The notes under the pieces: generated by a model
What the model was told of the DNA's origin: nothing
Seen by the model: the letters and a program-made list of their open reading frames with translations, nothing else
Database searches by the model: none
Assembly (NCBI GenBank): GCA_949067325.1
Contig: CARTDZ010000025.1
Coordinates: 1-13,672 of the forward strand
Source of the DNA: an uncultured Eubacteriales bacterium
Lineage (GTDB): Bacteria; Bacillota; Clostridia; Christensenellales; UBA1242
DNA length: 13,672 nt
Reading direction: 5' to 3'
Shown: one piece after another, positions 6,399 to 13,672 of the stretch
Position numbering within the stretch: the stretch's first letter is position 1
How the letters are laid out: every line of letters begins with the position of its first letter
Program-made: the position numbers and the translations under genes

Positions 6399-8753
6399 AT
6401 GATTTTTAGAAAGTTTTTTAACAAGGACGCAGATAAGACCCTTTTTTTTGCCGAGAAATTCAATCTTTCTCCACGGATAATGGAGCTTATTTTATCACGC
6501 GGACTTTCCACAGAAGAAGAAATTGCAGAATTTTTAAATCCAACTTGCCTTGCTGACCCCTTCCTTCTAAAAGGCATGAAGGAACTTGTTGACCGCATTA
6601 AACTAGCAAAAGAACTGGGCGATCGCGTTCTCATTTTCGGCGACTATGACGTCGATGGTGTAAGCGCAACAGCTATCATGGTCAAAGCTCTCGCAAAAAT
6701 AGGCATAAAAGCTGAACATTTTTTGCCAAATCGCTATGTTGATGGCTATGGCCTTACTTGCAATGTCATCGACAAAATAATAGACAAATTTGACCCAAAT
6801 CTGATTATAACTGTCGACTGCGGCATTTCTTGCCACGACGAGGTAGAATACGCACTCTCAAAAGGCGTCGAAGTAATAATCACTGACCACCACGATATAC
6901 CAGAAATTTTGCCTCAAACAATAGTAGTAAACGCCAAAATGCAAGGCCAAGCTTTTCCATTCAAAGAAATCTGCGGCACAGGCGTAGCATATAAAATTTC
7001 AGAGGCACTTCTAGGCCGCGAAGAAGCAAAAGAATTTCTTCCAATCGCCGCAATAGCTACAATCGCTGATATCGTACCTCTTTTGAGTGAAAACCGAACA
7101 ATCGTCACACAAGGCCTTCGCCTTATGAGCAAATACCTTCCAATTGGGCTGAAAATGATGTTCAAAGAATATGATATCGACCTTAAAAACCCTAACGCAA
7201 CAGATATCTCCTTCAAAATAGGCCCAAAACTTAACGCCTCAGGCCGTATGGGCGACGCAGAAGATTCTCTTCGTCTTTATTTTGAAACCGACCCAATCAT
7301 AATCAAAAAATATATCGAAAAAATCAAAAAGCACAACACCAAACGTCAGGAAATTTGCAACCGTATCATGGACGACTGTGAAAGGGCACTAAAAAAACAA
7401 GATATGCGTTTTCAACGCGTTATTTGTCTCGCCTCAAAAAAATGGGATAAGGGCGTTTTGGGCATCGTATGCTCACGTCTTGTTGACAAATATCACAAAC
7501 CAGTCTTCCTCTTCACTCAAGAGGGTGAAGAGCTTTCAGGCTCTGGCCGAAGTATAACAGATATCAATATCCACGCACTTCTCTCTTCTCTCAAAGATAT
7601 GCTCGACACTTTTGGCGGACACAGCATGGCTGCAGGCCTCAGCCTTAAACGTAGCCGCTATGAAGAATTTGTGCAGAAAGTAAATTCCTTCGCACTCACT
7701 CAAATAAGTGACGATGTCTTTATGCCAATAAGCTATTATGACCAAGAAATAACAGCAGAAGAAATAACAGACCAGTTTTTAAAAGAACTCAAACTTCTAG
7801 AGCCTTGCGGCTGCGAAAATCCACTTCCAAAATTTAAGATAACCGCCGCCAAACTAGAAATGCTGCCAATGAAAAAATATCCTCAGCATATCAATATAAA
7901 AATAGGCGATTTCAATCTTGTATATTTCAACTGCCTCAAAAATATCAAAAAAATGACTTTCTCACGCCAAAAAAGTTTTATATTTGAATTTCAGCAAAAC
8001 AGCAAAAAAGGTGTGGTTTGTGAATTTGATGGCGGCAGCTTTATCGCAGAAGATGCATACAAAAAACTTAACCCAATAGAAATTGATCAGTTTCTCTATT
8101 CAGGCGAAGAAGCTCAGGTCAAACTCTATCCAAAATCAGAACTCCTTTCTTTCGCACTTGGCACTACAACTTCAGTCTTTGGCACTTGCTTTGTGACTTT
8201 TTCATGCTTTGACTATGTCGAATTTTCAAAAAACTACAACACGCAAGGCATATACCACTTTGGCATAAATGATAGCGACGAAATAGGCTACAACAGCCTT
8301 CTCATTTCACCAAAAGGCCTCGACTGGGCAAAAAATTTCACAAAAATCGTCTTTCTTTCACCATGCGTTGATGAAAACTATATCTACGCACTCTCAAAAG
8401 CTACAAATGCAGAAATTTATCTTCCAATCGACAAGAAAAATGACGCCAAAAAGTATGCTGGCGTCGATCTTGACCGCAACACTTATGCTCAAATATATAA
8501 AAAGCTTGAAAAATTTGCAGGCAGGCCTATATACAACGAATTTGATCTATACGACAAGCTGGAAATTGAAAATGAAATTTCCTTCATGACTTTCTATTCT
8601 GCTCTTAAAGTATTTGCAGAACTTGAACTCATTTCAATAATTGAAGAGGCGCAAATAATAGTGTATATCAACAAAAAGAACAAAACGCCGCTCACAAATT
8701 CAAAACTATATCAAAAACTTACCACTTTGAAAGAAACTTTAAGGAGGGTGTAA
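6399..8753 (+). CDS. recJ: single-stranded-DNA-specific exonuclease RecJ
   Basis: RecJ digests single-stranded DNA 5' to 3' in recombination, mismatch and base-excision repair. It is a cytoplasmic, Mn/Mg-dependent enzyme. The 784 residues match the long Firmicutes form. Visible motifs: GDYDVDG at 81-87 (motif I), TVDCGIS around 138-144, TDHHD at 162-166 (the DHH motif), GTGVAYK at 193-199, GPKLNASGRMGD at 275-286, and the DHHA1 motif GGHSMAAG at 406-413. The region after about 440 carries the OB-fold and the less conserved Firmicutes C-terminal extension. The ATG at 6399 has only a weak purine stretch (AAAGAG) upstream, but the N-terminus (FNLSPRIMELILSRGLSTEE) fits the family. The stop overlaps the rel start by one base (TAATG). 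In many Firmicutes apt lies between recJ and rel; it is missing here. Confidence 0.97.
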   Translation: MIFRKFFNKDADKTLFFAEKFNLSPRIMELILSRGLSTEEEIAEFLNPTCLADPFLLKGMKELVDRIKLAKELGDRVLIFGDYDVDGVSATAIMVKALAKIGIKAEHFLPNRYVDGYGLTCNVIDKIIDKFDPNLIITVDCGISCHDEVEYALSKGVEVIITDHHDIPEILPQTIVVNAKMQGQAFPFKEICGTGVAYKISEALLGREEAKEFLPIAAIATIADIVPLLSENRTIVTQGLRLMSKYLPIGLKMMFKEYDIDLKNPNATDISFKIGPKLNASGRMGDAEDSLRLYFETDPIIIKKYIEKIKKHNTKRQEICNRIMDDCERALKKQDMRFQRVICLASKKWDKGVLGIVCSRLVDKYHKPVFLFTQEGEELSGSGRSITDINIHALLSSLKDMLDTFGGHSMAAGLSLKRSRYEEFVQKVNSFALTQISDDVFMPISYYDQEITAEEITDQFLKELKLLEPCGCENPLPKFKITAAKLEMLPMKKYPQHINIKIGDFNLVYFNCLKNIKKMTFSRQKSFIFEFQQNSKKGVVCEFDGGSFIAEDAYKKLNPIEIDQFLYSGEEAQVKLYPKSELLSFALGTTTSVFGTCFVTFSCFDYVEFSKNYNTQGIYHFGINDSDEIGYNSLLISPKGLDWAKNFTKIVFLSPCVDENYIYALSKATNAEIYLPIDKKNDAKKYAGVDLDRNTYAQIYKKLEKFAGRPIYNEFDLYDKLEIENEISFMTFYSALKVFAELELISIIEEAQIIVYINKKNKTPLTNSKLYQKLTTLKETLRRV

Positions 8754-10876
8754 TGAAATTGCAAACTCAGCAGCAAACTACTGAACAACAAATTCTACAA
8801 AAAATCAAATCTCACCTCTCTCTCAAAAAGAATGAGGAAGAAGTTTTGCAAAAGCTCTTGTCGCCAAGCATGAACTTAAATCGCTGCGACAAGATTCTCG
8901 ACACAATCTTTGCAGTAAGACTTGACAAAGCTTCAGTCTTTGCCTTTCTTGCTTATCAAAACTACAAAATGTCAAATGAACATGAGCCTCAAATTCTACC
9001 TCTTCTCAATAAAGAAGAAAAGGTGATGTTTGAAACTTACAAAATCATCAAAGATATCAACCAAATCACCCTCAGCGAAAATGTTGACGATATCCGCAAT
9101 ATGTTCCTCGCGCTCAGCAAAGACATCAGGGTGGTCATTATCAAACTTGCAGGCATACTCTATGACGTTCAGCAGCTTGACTTGCCTCTTCTTCCACAAG
9201 AACGTCTTTTTGTCGTGCAAGTTCGCGACATTCACGTTCCACTTTCAGAACGCCTTGGCCTTGACCGTCTAAAACTAAACCTAGAAGACAACGTAATACG
9301 ACTTTTCAACAATGACGAGTACCTTCGCTTAAAAAGAACGCTTGAAGCTACAAAGGAAGAAAACGAACAACAACTCAAGCTCTCAAAATCTCGAGTTGAA
9401 GAGATAATAAAAGAACTTAAGATAAATGGTGAAATTCAATATCGCCAAAAACACATTTCATCAATCTTTAAAAAACTTCACTCAAAAAATATACGTCTTA
9501 CGCAAATATATGACCTTATGGCCATGCGTGTCATTGTAAGCACTGTCGAAGAATGCTATGCAATTCTTGGCAGAATACACGCCATCTACAAACCAATGTC
9601 AGGTCGTGTAAAAGACTATATAGCAAACCCAAAACCAAATGGTTATCAATCGCTTCACACAACAATCATAGTAGAAAATCAACACCCAATGGAAGTGCAG
9701 ATAAGAACGCAAGATATGCATCGTGAAAGCGAGTTTGGTGTTTACGCACACTGGCTGTATAAGGAAAAAAAGAACAAGAAAAACGAACTTGACAAACGTC
9801 TTACTGGCTTTAGAGAAATCATTGACAACGCGCAAAACCTTCCAGATGAAGAGTTTATAAAAACACTCAAGTCTGACCTTTATGACGGAGTGATTTTCGT
9901 TCAAACACCAAAGGGCAGAGTTATCGAATTTCAAGAGGGTGCAACAATCATCGATTTCGCTTACGCAATTCACTCAGGCGTAGGCAATGCTTGTGTAGGG
10001 GCAAAAGTAAATGGCAAAATGACACCAATCACAAGTCAGCTTGCCAATGGCGATATTGTTGAAATCCTTACCTCAACTCACTCAAAAGGCCCATCTCGCG
10101 ACTGGCTTAATGTTGTCAAAACAGCAGGAGCAAGAAGCAAAATCAAAGCCTTCTTCAAAACAGAACTCAAAGAAGAAAATATCAAAAGCGGCAAAGCCAG
10201 CCTCTCTTCACATATACAAGAAAAAGGTTTCACAACCTCACAAATCCTTACAGAAAAAAATGTGCAAGAAATCTTAAACCGCTACTCAATGAAGGATATA
10301 GACGAACTCTATGCTGCAATCGGCTCTGGCAGCCTGACTTCTTCACAAGTGGTAGGCAAAACGATAAACAACCTTCTTCGCGAAAGGGCAGTCCAAAAAG
10401 CTGAGCAATCGGTTGTTCATCTCAAAAAGAACAAGGAAGGCGTGCTTGTCGATGGCGACAGCGGTATGCTCGTTCGTTTCGCTGGCTGCTGCAATGCTAT
10501 TGAAGGCGATCAAATCATAGGATATATCTCTCGCGGCAAAGGTGTGACAATCCATCGTCATAACTGCCCAAACCTCAAGTATCTTGAAAAAGAACGCCTT
10601 ATCGAAGCCACTTGGCAGGAAAAAGAAGGCGCATCATTTCTTGCAAACATTTGCGTAAAGGCAGACAAGCTCGAAAATAGCGTGGCAAAAATTACAAACC
10701 ATCTAGCAAATCAAAAGATAGCCCTAAAAGGATTTGAAGCACGTGAGGTAAAAGATAATATCCTCTGCAACTTGGCGGTAGAAGTAAAGAATAGTGAAGA
10801 ACTTAACAAAATCATCACATCAATACGTGCCATAAACGGCGTTATTGAAGTGCAAAGGAGCGAAAGATGGCTATAA
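8753..10876 (+). CDS. rel: RelA/SpoT-family (p)ppGpp synthetase with degenerate HD hydrolase domain
   Basis: Makes the alarmone (p)ppGpp from ATP and GDP/GTP in the stringent response, probably at the ribosome. It has 707 residues. The synthetase domain (about 230-340) is intact: Asp254 in IYDLMAMRV, RVKD at 285-288 (the RXKD type usual in bifunctional Rel), GYQSLHTT at 297-304, and Glu314 in EVQIRT. A TGS domain (about 373-440, DFAYAIH), a Cys-containing zinc-finger domain (RFAGCC, HRHNC) and a C-terminal ACT domain (from about 630) follow. The N-terminal HD (p)ppGpp hydrolase is abnormal: the HPxxVA histidine region is not recognisable, the LHDVVEDT-type motif is replaced by LAYQNYKM (66-73), and ADRLHN is replaced by AGILYD (133-138). 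The neighbouring SKDIRVVIIKLA and PLSERLGL segments show it is the same fold. AAGGAGGG at 8741-8748 is a strong RBS. Hydrolase activity is therefore unlikely (inference). Confidence 0.95.
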   Translation: MKLQTQQQTTEQQILQKIKSHLSLKKNEEEVLQKLLSPSMNLNRCDKILDTIFAVRLDKASVFAFLAYQNYKMSNEHEPQILPLLNKEEKVMFETYKIIKDINQITLSENVDDIRNMFLALSKDIRVVIIKLAGILYDVQQLDLPLLPQERLFVVQVRDIHVPLSERLGLDRLKLNLEDNVIRLFNNDEYLRLKRTLEATKEENEQQLKLSKSRVEEIIKELKINGEIQYRQKHISSIFKKLHSKNIRLTQIYDLMAMRVIVSTVEECYAILGRIHAIYKPMSGRVKDYIANPKPNGYQSLHTTIIVENQHPMEVQIRTQDMHRESEFGVYAHWLYKEKKNKKNELDKRLTGFREIIDNAQNLPDEEFIKTLKSDLYDGVIFVQTPKGRVIEFQEGATIIDFAYAIHSGVGNACVGAKVNGKMTPITSQLANGDIVEILTSTHSKGPSRDWLNVVKTAGARSKIKAFFKTELKEENIKSGKASLSSHIQEKGFTTSQILTEKNVQEILNRYSMKDIDELYAAIGSGSLTSSQVVGKTINNLLRERAVQKAEQSVVHLKKNKEGVLVDGDSGMLVRFAGCCNAIEGDQIIGYISRGKGVTIHRHNCPNLKYLEKERLIEATWQEKEGASFLANICVKADKLENSVAKITNHLANQKIALKGFEAREVKDNILCNLAVEVKNSEELNKIITSIRAINGVIEVQRSERWL

Positions 10877-12264
10877 AAACAAATATACAAGATTATCAGC
10901 AAGAGTTTGAAAATTTAGCGATCCTTTTTGATATGCCTCAAACATTTACAATCAGCCATACAGAAATAGAACAAGAAAATTCATTTTCTCAAACCTTCTT
11001 ACTAAATGACGGAACGTCAACCATTTCAAAAACTTTCACATTCACACTACCACAAAACTTAACGCCTCTAAAAACCAAAAGTATGAAAAAACGCAAGGTC
11101 AAAGTCTACCTCTATGACGTGTTAAGCCAAAAACTTGGCAAAACACTTCCTTGGGGCAGCCTTACAGGTATAAGGCCAACCAAACTCGCCAGAGATATGA
11201 TAGAAAGCGGTGAGGTCAAAGAAAGTGTGGTCGCTGAGGTGTTTGAAAAAGAACTTCGCCTAAGTCGCGACAAGGCAAAACTTATACCTCTTATCCTAAA
11301 AAACCAAAGATGCATCATAAGAAATGACAACCTAGTCGATCTTTACATCAATATTCCAGTCTGCCCAACTCGCTGCTTTTACTGCTCATTTATTTCAAAC
11401 GAACTTTCTCGCGTAAAAGACAAACTAGACAGCTATCTTGACTGCCTCATAAAAGAAATCTCAGCCCTAAAGACAGTCATAACTCAAAAAGCGTATATTG
11501 TCAGAACAATCTATATAGGCGGCGGCACTCCTTCAGTGCTTTCAGCCAGCCAGCTGGACAGGCTGTTAAACGAACTTTCTTTTCAAGTCACAGAGTTTAC
11601 AGTGGAATGTGGTCGACCAGACACAATTACTGCAGACAAACTTGATGTTCTCCAAAAGCATGGCGTAACTCGCATCTCCATCAATCCTCAAACATTTTGC
11701 GAGGCGACCTTGAAACGAATAGGTCGCCAAACAAAAAACTCGCAAGTGCTAGAGGCCTATTCACTCGCTCTAGAGCGCGGCTTTAAGGTGAATATGGATA
11801 TAATAGCAGGCCTTCCTGGTGAAAAACTTGGCATATTCAAGCGTACCATAAAAACGCTGCTCGATCTTCAACCAGAAAATATAACAGTCCACACACTCTC
11901 TATCAAAAATGGCTCAATCTTAAAAGGGGAGGGCGCAGTCGACAACGGAGTAAGCCAAATGGTCGACTATGCAGAAAAAACCCTTCTCGCAGCAGGCTAC
12001 AAACCATATTATCTCTATCGTCAAAAACACCAGCTTGGCGGACTTGAAAATGTTGGCTTTTTTAGAGATGAAAATGTGTGCATATTCAACATTGACAGCA
12101 TGGAAGAGACAAACTCAATCCTCGCTTGCGGTGCTGGTGCAATGAGCAAACGCATTTTCAACACTCAAAATCGTATAGAACGCCAGTCAAATCCAAAGTT
12201 TATTGAAGACTATATCACTCGCATTGACGAAATCATCGAAAAGAAAAAAGAATTTTTTAAATAA
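10867..12264 (+). CDS. hemZ: radical-SAM coproporphyrinogen dehydrogenase-like protein HemZ
   Basis: A 465-residue member of the HemN/HemZ radical-SAM group, which uses a [4Fe-4S] cluster and S-adenosylmethionine. The proposed reaction is oxygen-independent oxidative decarboxylation of coproporphyrinogen III to protoporphyrinogen IX. Evidence: a HemZ-type N-terminal region (about 1-155, with the LPWGSLTGIRPTKLA segment), the cluster motif Cys166-x3-Cys170-x2-Cys173 (CPTRCFYC), GGGTPS at 218-223, VECGRPDTIT at 247-256 (HemZ-like), and MDIIAGLPGE. It starts with ATG inside the end of rel (10-nt overlap), with AAAGGAG at 10854-10860, so it is coupled to rel. In Clostridia hemZ is often near rel with dtd in between; dtd is absent here. 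Heme synthesis cannot be judged from one gene, and HemN-like proteins are often misassigned. No terminator is seen before the next promoter. Confidence 0.9.
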   Translation: MAIKTNIQDYQQEFENLAILFDMPQTFTISHTEIEQENSFSQTFLLNDGTSTISKTFTFTLPQNLTPLKTKSMKKRKVKVYLYDVLSQKLGKTLPWGSLTGIRPTKLARDMIESGEVKESVVAEVFEKELRLSRDKAKLIPLILKNQRCIIRNDNLVDLYINIPVCPTRCFYCSFISNELSRVKDKLDSYLDCLIKEISALKTVITQKAYIVRTIYIGGGTPSVLSASQLDRLLNELSFQVTEFTVECGRPDTITADKLDVLQKHGVTRISINPQTFCEATLKRIGRQTKNSQVLEAYSLALERGFKVNMDIIAGLPGEKLGIFKRTIKTLLDLQPENITVHTLSIKNGSILKGEGAVDNGVSQMVDYAEKTLLAAGYKPYYLYRQKHQLGGLENVGFFRDENVCIFNIDSMEETNSILACGAGAMSKRIFNTQNRIERQSNPKFIEDYITRIDEIIEKKKEFFK

Positions 12265-12269
12265 TGCCA

Positions 12270-12298
12270 TTGACAAGAGAAACAGTTTGTGTTAGTAT
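12270..12298 (+). promoter_or_regulatory. promoter of the 85-residue gene
   Basis: A perfect -35 TTGACA (12270-12275), a 17-nt spacer and TAGTAT (12293-12298). An overlapping TATAAA lies at 12296-12301 with a long 20-nt spacing. It begins 5 nt after the hemZ stop. Confidence 0.65.
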
Positions 12299-12330
12299 AA
12301 AATCACATAAATAAATAAAGGAGGGCAGGT

Positions 12331-12588
12331 ATGACAGAAGAAAGAAAAAAGAGCTTAATAAGAGAAGTTTTGTGGTGTATAAATATAGGCTGGTCGTCAC
12401 TAGAATATATGATGAAGCACGGGACAAGCTCTTTGTACGGCGTGCAAGACTTTACAGCTGAAGAAATAAAAAGCTGCGAAAAAGAAATTTTGGCAAAGCT
12501 TGAAAGAAAAAGACAAATTGGCTACAGCGGAAAAATCTCTGAAATGTTCGGCGAGTTTGACGAAGAAAGCAATAACTTGCAAAATTAA
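12331..12588 (+). CDS. small hypothetical protein, 85 residues
   Basis: I do not recognise this protein. It reads from an ATG with a strong ribosome binding site (AAAGGAGGG, 12317-12325) and has its own promoter, so it is very probably a real gene. It is soluble, with no signal peptide or membrane segment. It has a basic N-terminus (TEERKKS), a hydrophobic/aromatic stretch (LWCINIGWSSLEYMMKHG, 14-31), then a highly charged, probably helical part (TAEEIKSCEKEILAKLERKR, 42-61) and an acidic tail (GEFDEES). It has two cysteines (16 and 49), not arranged as a metal site. Size and composition would suit a small regulator or adaptor, but no function can be assigned. It sits between hemZ and rpsO, with separate promoters on both sides. 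Base composition resembles its neighbours, giving no sign of transfer. Confidence 0.78.
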   Translation: MTEERKKSLIREVLWCINIGWSSLEYMMKHGTSSLYGVQDFTAEEIKSCEKEILAKLERKRQIGYSGKISEMFGEFDEESNNLQN

Positions 12589-12609
12589 ATTTTTTGCAAA
12601 TTTAATTTT
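12581..12609 (+). terminator. weak A/T-only hairpin over the end of the 85-residue gene
   Basis: AAAATTAAATT (12581-12591) and AATTTAATTTT (12599-12609) are perfect 11-bp complements with a 7-nt loop, followed by ATTTT. There are no G/C pairs, so it is a weak terminator at best. The arms span the stop codon at 12586-12588. Confidence 0.35.
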
Positions 12610-12629
12610 ATTTTGCAAATTTAGTTTAC
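12592..12629. repeat. two tandem 19-bp direct repeats before rpsO
   Basis: TTTTGCAAATTTAATTTTA (12592-12610) is followed directly by a copy differing at two positions (12611-12629). The second copy ends in the rpsO -35 region (TTTACT). Confidence 0.7.
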
Positions 12630-12653
12630 TTTTACAATTACTTGTGCTATAAT
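12625..12653 (+). promoter_or_regulatory. extended -10 promoter of rpsO
   Basis: TTTACT (12625-12630), a 17-nt spacer and a perfect TATAAT (12648-12653) preceded by TGTGC, an extended -10. The start near 12660 gives a leader of about 93 nt. Confidence 0.75.
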
Positions 12654-12681
12654 AAAAAAGTCGATAAAACCTACAACGCAG

Positions 12682-12729
12682 TTTCAAAGCGACACCTTCT
12701 GACGCAAAACTTCGTGATAGGCATTGAAA
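12682..12729 (+). promoter_or_regulatory. possible rpsO leader structure (S15 autoregulation)
   Basis: TTTCAAAGC (12682-12690) and GCATTGAAA (12721-12729) can pair over 9 positions with one mismatch, enclosing 30 nt with only weak internal pairing. S15 represses its own translation through leader RNA structures in several bacteria, so the unusually long leader may do the same. No known S15 leader motif is clearly recognisable. Confidence 0.3.
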
Positions 12730-12752
12730 AAAATAAAATGGGAGGAAAAATC

Positions 12753-13013
12753 ATGGAAAAGAAAGAAATCATTGACAAGTTCAAACTTTCAGAAAATGAT
12801 ACAGGTTCAGTTCAAGTTCAACTCGCACTCTTGACTGCAAGAATAAACCACTTGAACGAACACCTTAAGACACACCAAAAAGACAACCACTCACGTCGTG
12901 GTCTTCTTCAAATGGTAGGAAAAAGAAAAGGCTTTTTGATTTATCTTAAGGAAAGAGATATCGAAGCTTACAGAAAGATTATCAAAGAACTTGGCATTCG
13001 TGATGTAAAATAA
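12753..13013 (+). CDS. rpsO: 30S ribosomal protein S15
   Basis: S15 is a primary binder of 16S rRNA in the central domain of the small subunit and forms a bridge to the large subunit. At 86 residues it has the family length (88-89 is common). The sequence is typical: KFKLSENDTGSVQVQLALLT, then RINHLNEHLKTHQKDNHSRR, then GLLQMVGKRKGFLIYL. The D-H-S-R-R residues that contact rRNA are present. The start is the ATG at 12753, with GGGAGG at 12740-12745. The frame stays open further upstream, but that lies in the leader after the promoter and is rejected. The order rpsO-pnp is widely conserved. It has its own extended -10 promoter, and a hairpin follows. Confidence 0.97.
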   Translation: MEKKEIIDKFKLSENDTGSVQVQLALLTARINHLNEHLKTHQKDNHSRRGLLQMVGKRKGFLIYLKERDIEAYRKIIKELGIRDVK

Positions 13014-13017
13014 TTTT

Positions 13018-13053
13018 AAAAGAGGGAGGTGTTTTTTCTAATGCCCCTCTTTT
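13018..13053 (+). terminator. rpsO-pnp intergenic hairpin
   Basis: AAAAGAGGG (13018-13026) pairs perfectly with CCCTCTTTT (13045-13053) around an 18-nt loop. It resembles the hairpin often found between rpsO and pnp, where partial termination and RNase III processing control pnp expression. The downstream T-tract is short (CATTTT), so readthrough into pnp is likely. Confidence 0.6.
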
Positions 13054-13074
13054 GCATTTTAAAAGGAGATTTTT

Positions 13075-13672
13075 ATGAAAGAAGATGCAAAAATTTACAA
13101 AATCAAAATAGGAGAAAAAGAAGTTTCTTTCGAAACAGGCCGCCTCTGTGAACAGGCAAATGGCAGCTGCCTAGTTCGCTGTGGCGAAACGGTGGTTATG
13201 GTCAATGTAACTATGTCAAAAATGCCTCGTCCTGGCATTGACTTCTTTCCACTCGCAGTTGACTATGAAGAAAAAATGTACTCAGTGGGCAAAATTCCAG
13301 GCGGTTTCAAAAAGCGTGAGGGCAGACCTTCAGACAAGGCAATTCTCACTTCTCGCCTTATAGACAGACCTCTTCGTCCTCTCTTTCCAAAAGGCTTTTT
13401 CAATGATGTCTGCGTGGTTGCAACAGCACTCTCAGTTGACCCAGACAACGCTCCTGAACCTCTCGCAATGTTAGGCTCAAGCTTTGCTCTTACAATGTCA
13501 GATATTCCATTCATGGGTCCAACAGGCTCGGTTCAAGTAGGCTTGATAGGCAAAAAGTTTATCATCAACCCAAGCCAAGCAGAACGCGAACAGAGCGATC
13601 TTCACCTCACTGTTTCAGGAACAGATGAGGCAGTTCTCATGGTTGAAGCGGGCGCAAATGAAGTGCCAGAAG
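13075..13672 (+). CDS. pnp: polyribonucleotide nucleotidyltransferase (PNPase), N-terminal part
   Basis: PNPase degrades RNA 3' to 5' using phosphate and can add tails in reverse; it takes part in mRNA decay in the cytoplasm. Only the first 199 codons are in the window; the gene runs off the end without a stop. The visible part is the first RNase PH-like domain: SFETGRLCEQANGSCLVRCGETVVMV, then PGIDFFPLAVDYEEKMYSVGKIPGGF, the KREGRPSDKAILTSRLIDRP signature and RPLFPKGF. The ATG has AAAAGGAG at 13061-13068, 6 nt upstream. It follows rpsO in the usual order, separated by a hairpin. The catalytic second PH domain and the KH and S1 RNA-binding domains should lie beyond the window. Confidence 0.96.
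   Translation, partial: MKEDAKIYKIKIGEKEVSFETGRLCEQANGSCLVRCGETVVMVNVTMSKMPRPGIDFFPLAVDYEEKMYSVGKIPGGFKKREGRPSDKAILTSRLIDRPLRPLFPKGFFNDVCVVATALSVDPDNAPEPLAMLGSSFALTMSDIPFMGPTGSVQVGLIGKKFIINPSQAEREQSDLHLTVSGTDEAVLMVEAGANEVPE

Noticed and set aside
9599..9973. 124-codon antisense reading frame inside rel
   Set aside because: It lies opposite a highly conserved coding region, has no ribosome binding site that I can see, and its Phe/Val/Cys-rich composition is a shadow of the rel codons.
13041..13151. 36-codon reading frame starting in the rpsO-pnp hairpin, with GGGAGGTG upstream
   Set aside because: It overlaps pnp out of frame, its peptide looks random, and the SD-like sequence is explained as the left arm of the hairpin.

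Overview
The window comes from a low-GC, Gram-positive, endospore-forming bacterium. A member of the Clostridia in the broad sense is the best inference. The signs are A/T-rich intergenic DNA, strong AGGAGG-type ribosome binding sites, spoVA and yunB sporulation genes, the dnaG-rpoD pair, and Firmicutes-type Rel, HemZ and RpsO-PNPase. All genes I accept lie on the + strand and use the standard code. I cannot name a genus. The divergent sigma factor and Rel suggest a lineage some way from the well-studied Bacillus and Clostridium models.

Layout. 1-2319: sporulation block. An extremely A-rich leader is followed by spoVAD and spoVAE (dipicolinic acid transport into the forespore) and by a YunB-type membrane protein. 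2512-5417: replication/transcription block, with a sigma-A-type promoter, dnaG (primase) and rpoD (primary sigma factor), which overlap by 8 nt. 5410-5605: a promoter straddling the rpoD stop codon leads at once into a compact, heavily base-paired element. It has a 10-bp outer stem enclosing three adjacent hairpins, then another stem-loop. 5606-6320: a coiled-coil plus C4 zinc-ribbon protein (COG1579 type) and its terminator. 6345-12264: an operon-like run with its own promoter, recJ, then rel (1-nt overlap), then hemZ (10-nt overlap). 12270-12588: an unrecognised 85-residue protein with its own good promoter and RBS. 12625-13672: rpsO with its own promoter, a hairpin, and the 5' part of pnp, which runs off the window end.

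How the genes work together. DnaG primes replication and RpoD directs housekeeping transcription, the classic macromolecular-synthesis pairing. RecJ processes single-stranded DNA during repair. Rel makes (p)ppGpp. HemZ is a radical-SAM enzyme linked to porphyrin metabolism. S15 and PNPase form the conserved ribosome/RNA-decay pair. SpoVAD, SpoVAE and YunB act only in sporulation.

Most worth a second look: (a) the structured element between rpoD and the zinc-ribbon gene, which begins about 2 nt after the predicted transcription start and has arms that can pair in alternative ways, as in an attenuator or small RNA; (b) Rel, whose (p)ppGpp synthetase half is intact but whose HD hydrolase half has lost the recognisable metal-binding motifs; (c) RpoD, which has a rewritten and apparently one-residue-longer segment in the otherwise near-invariant region 2.1/2.2.
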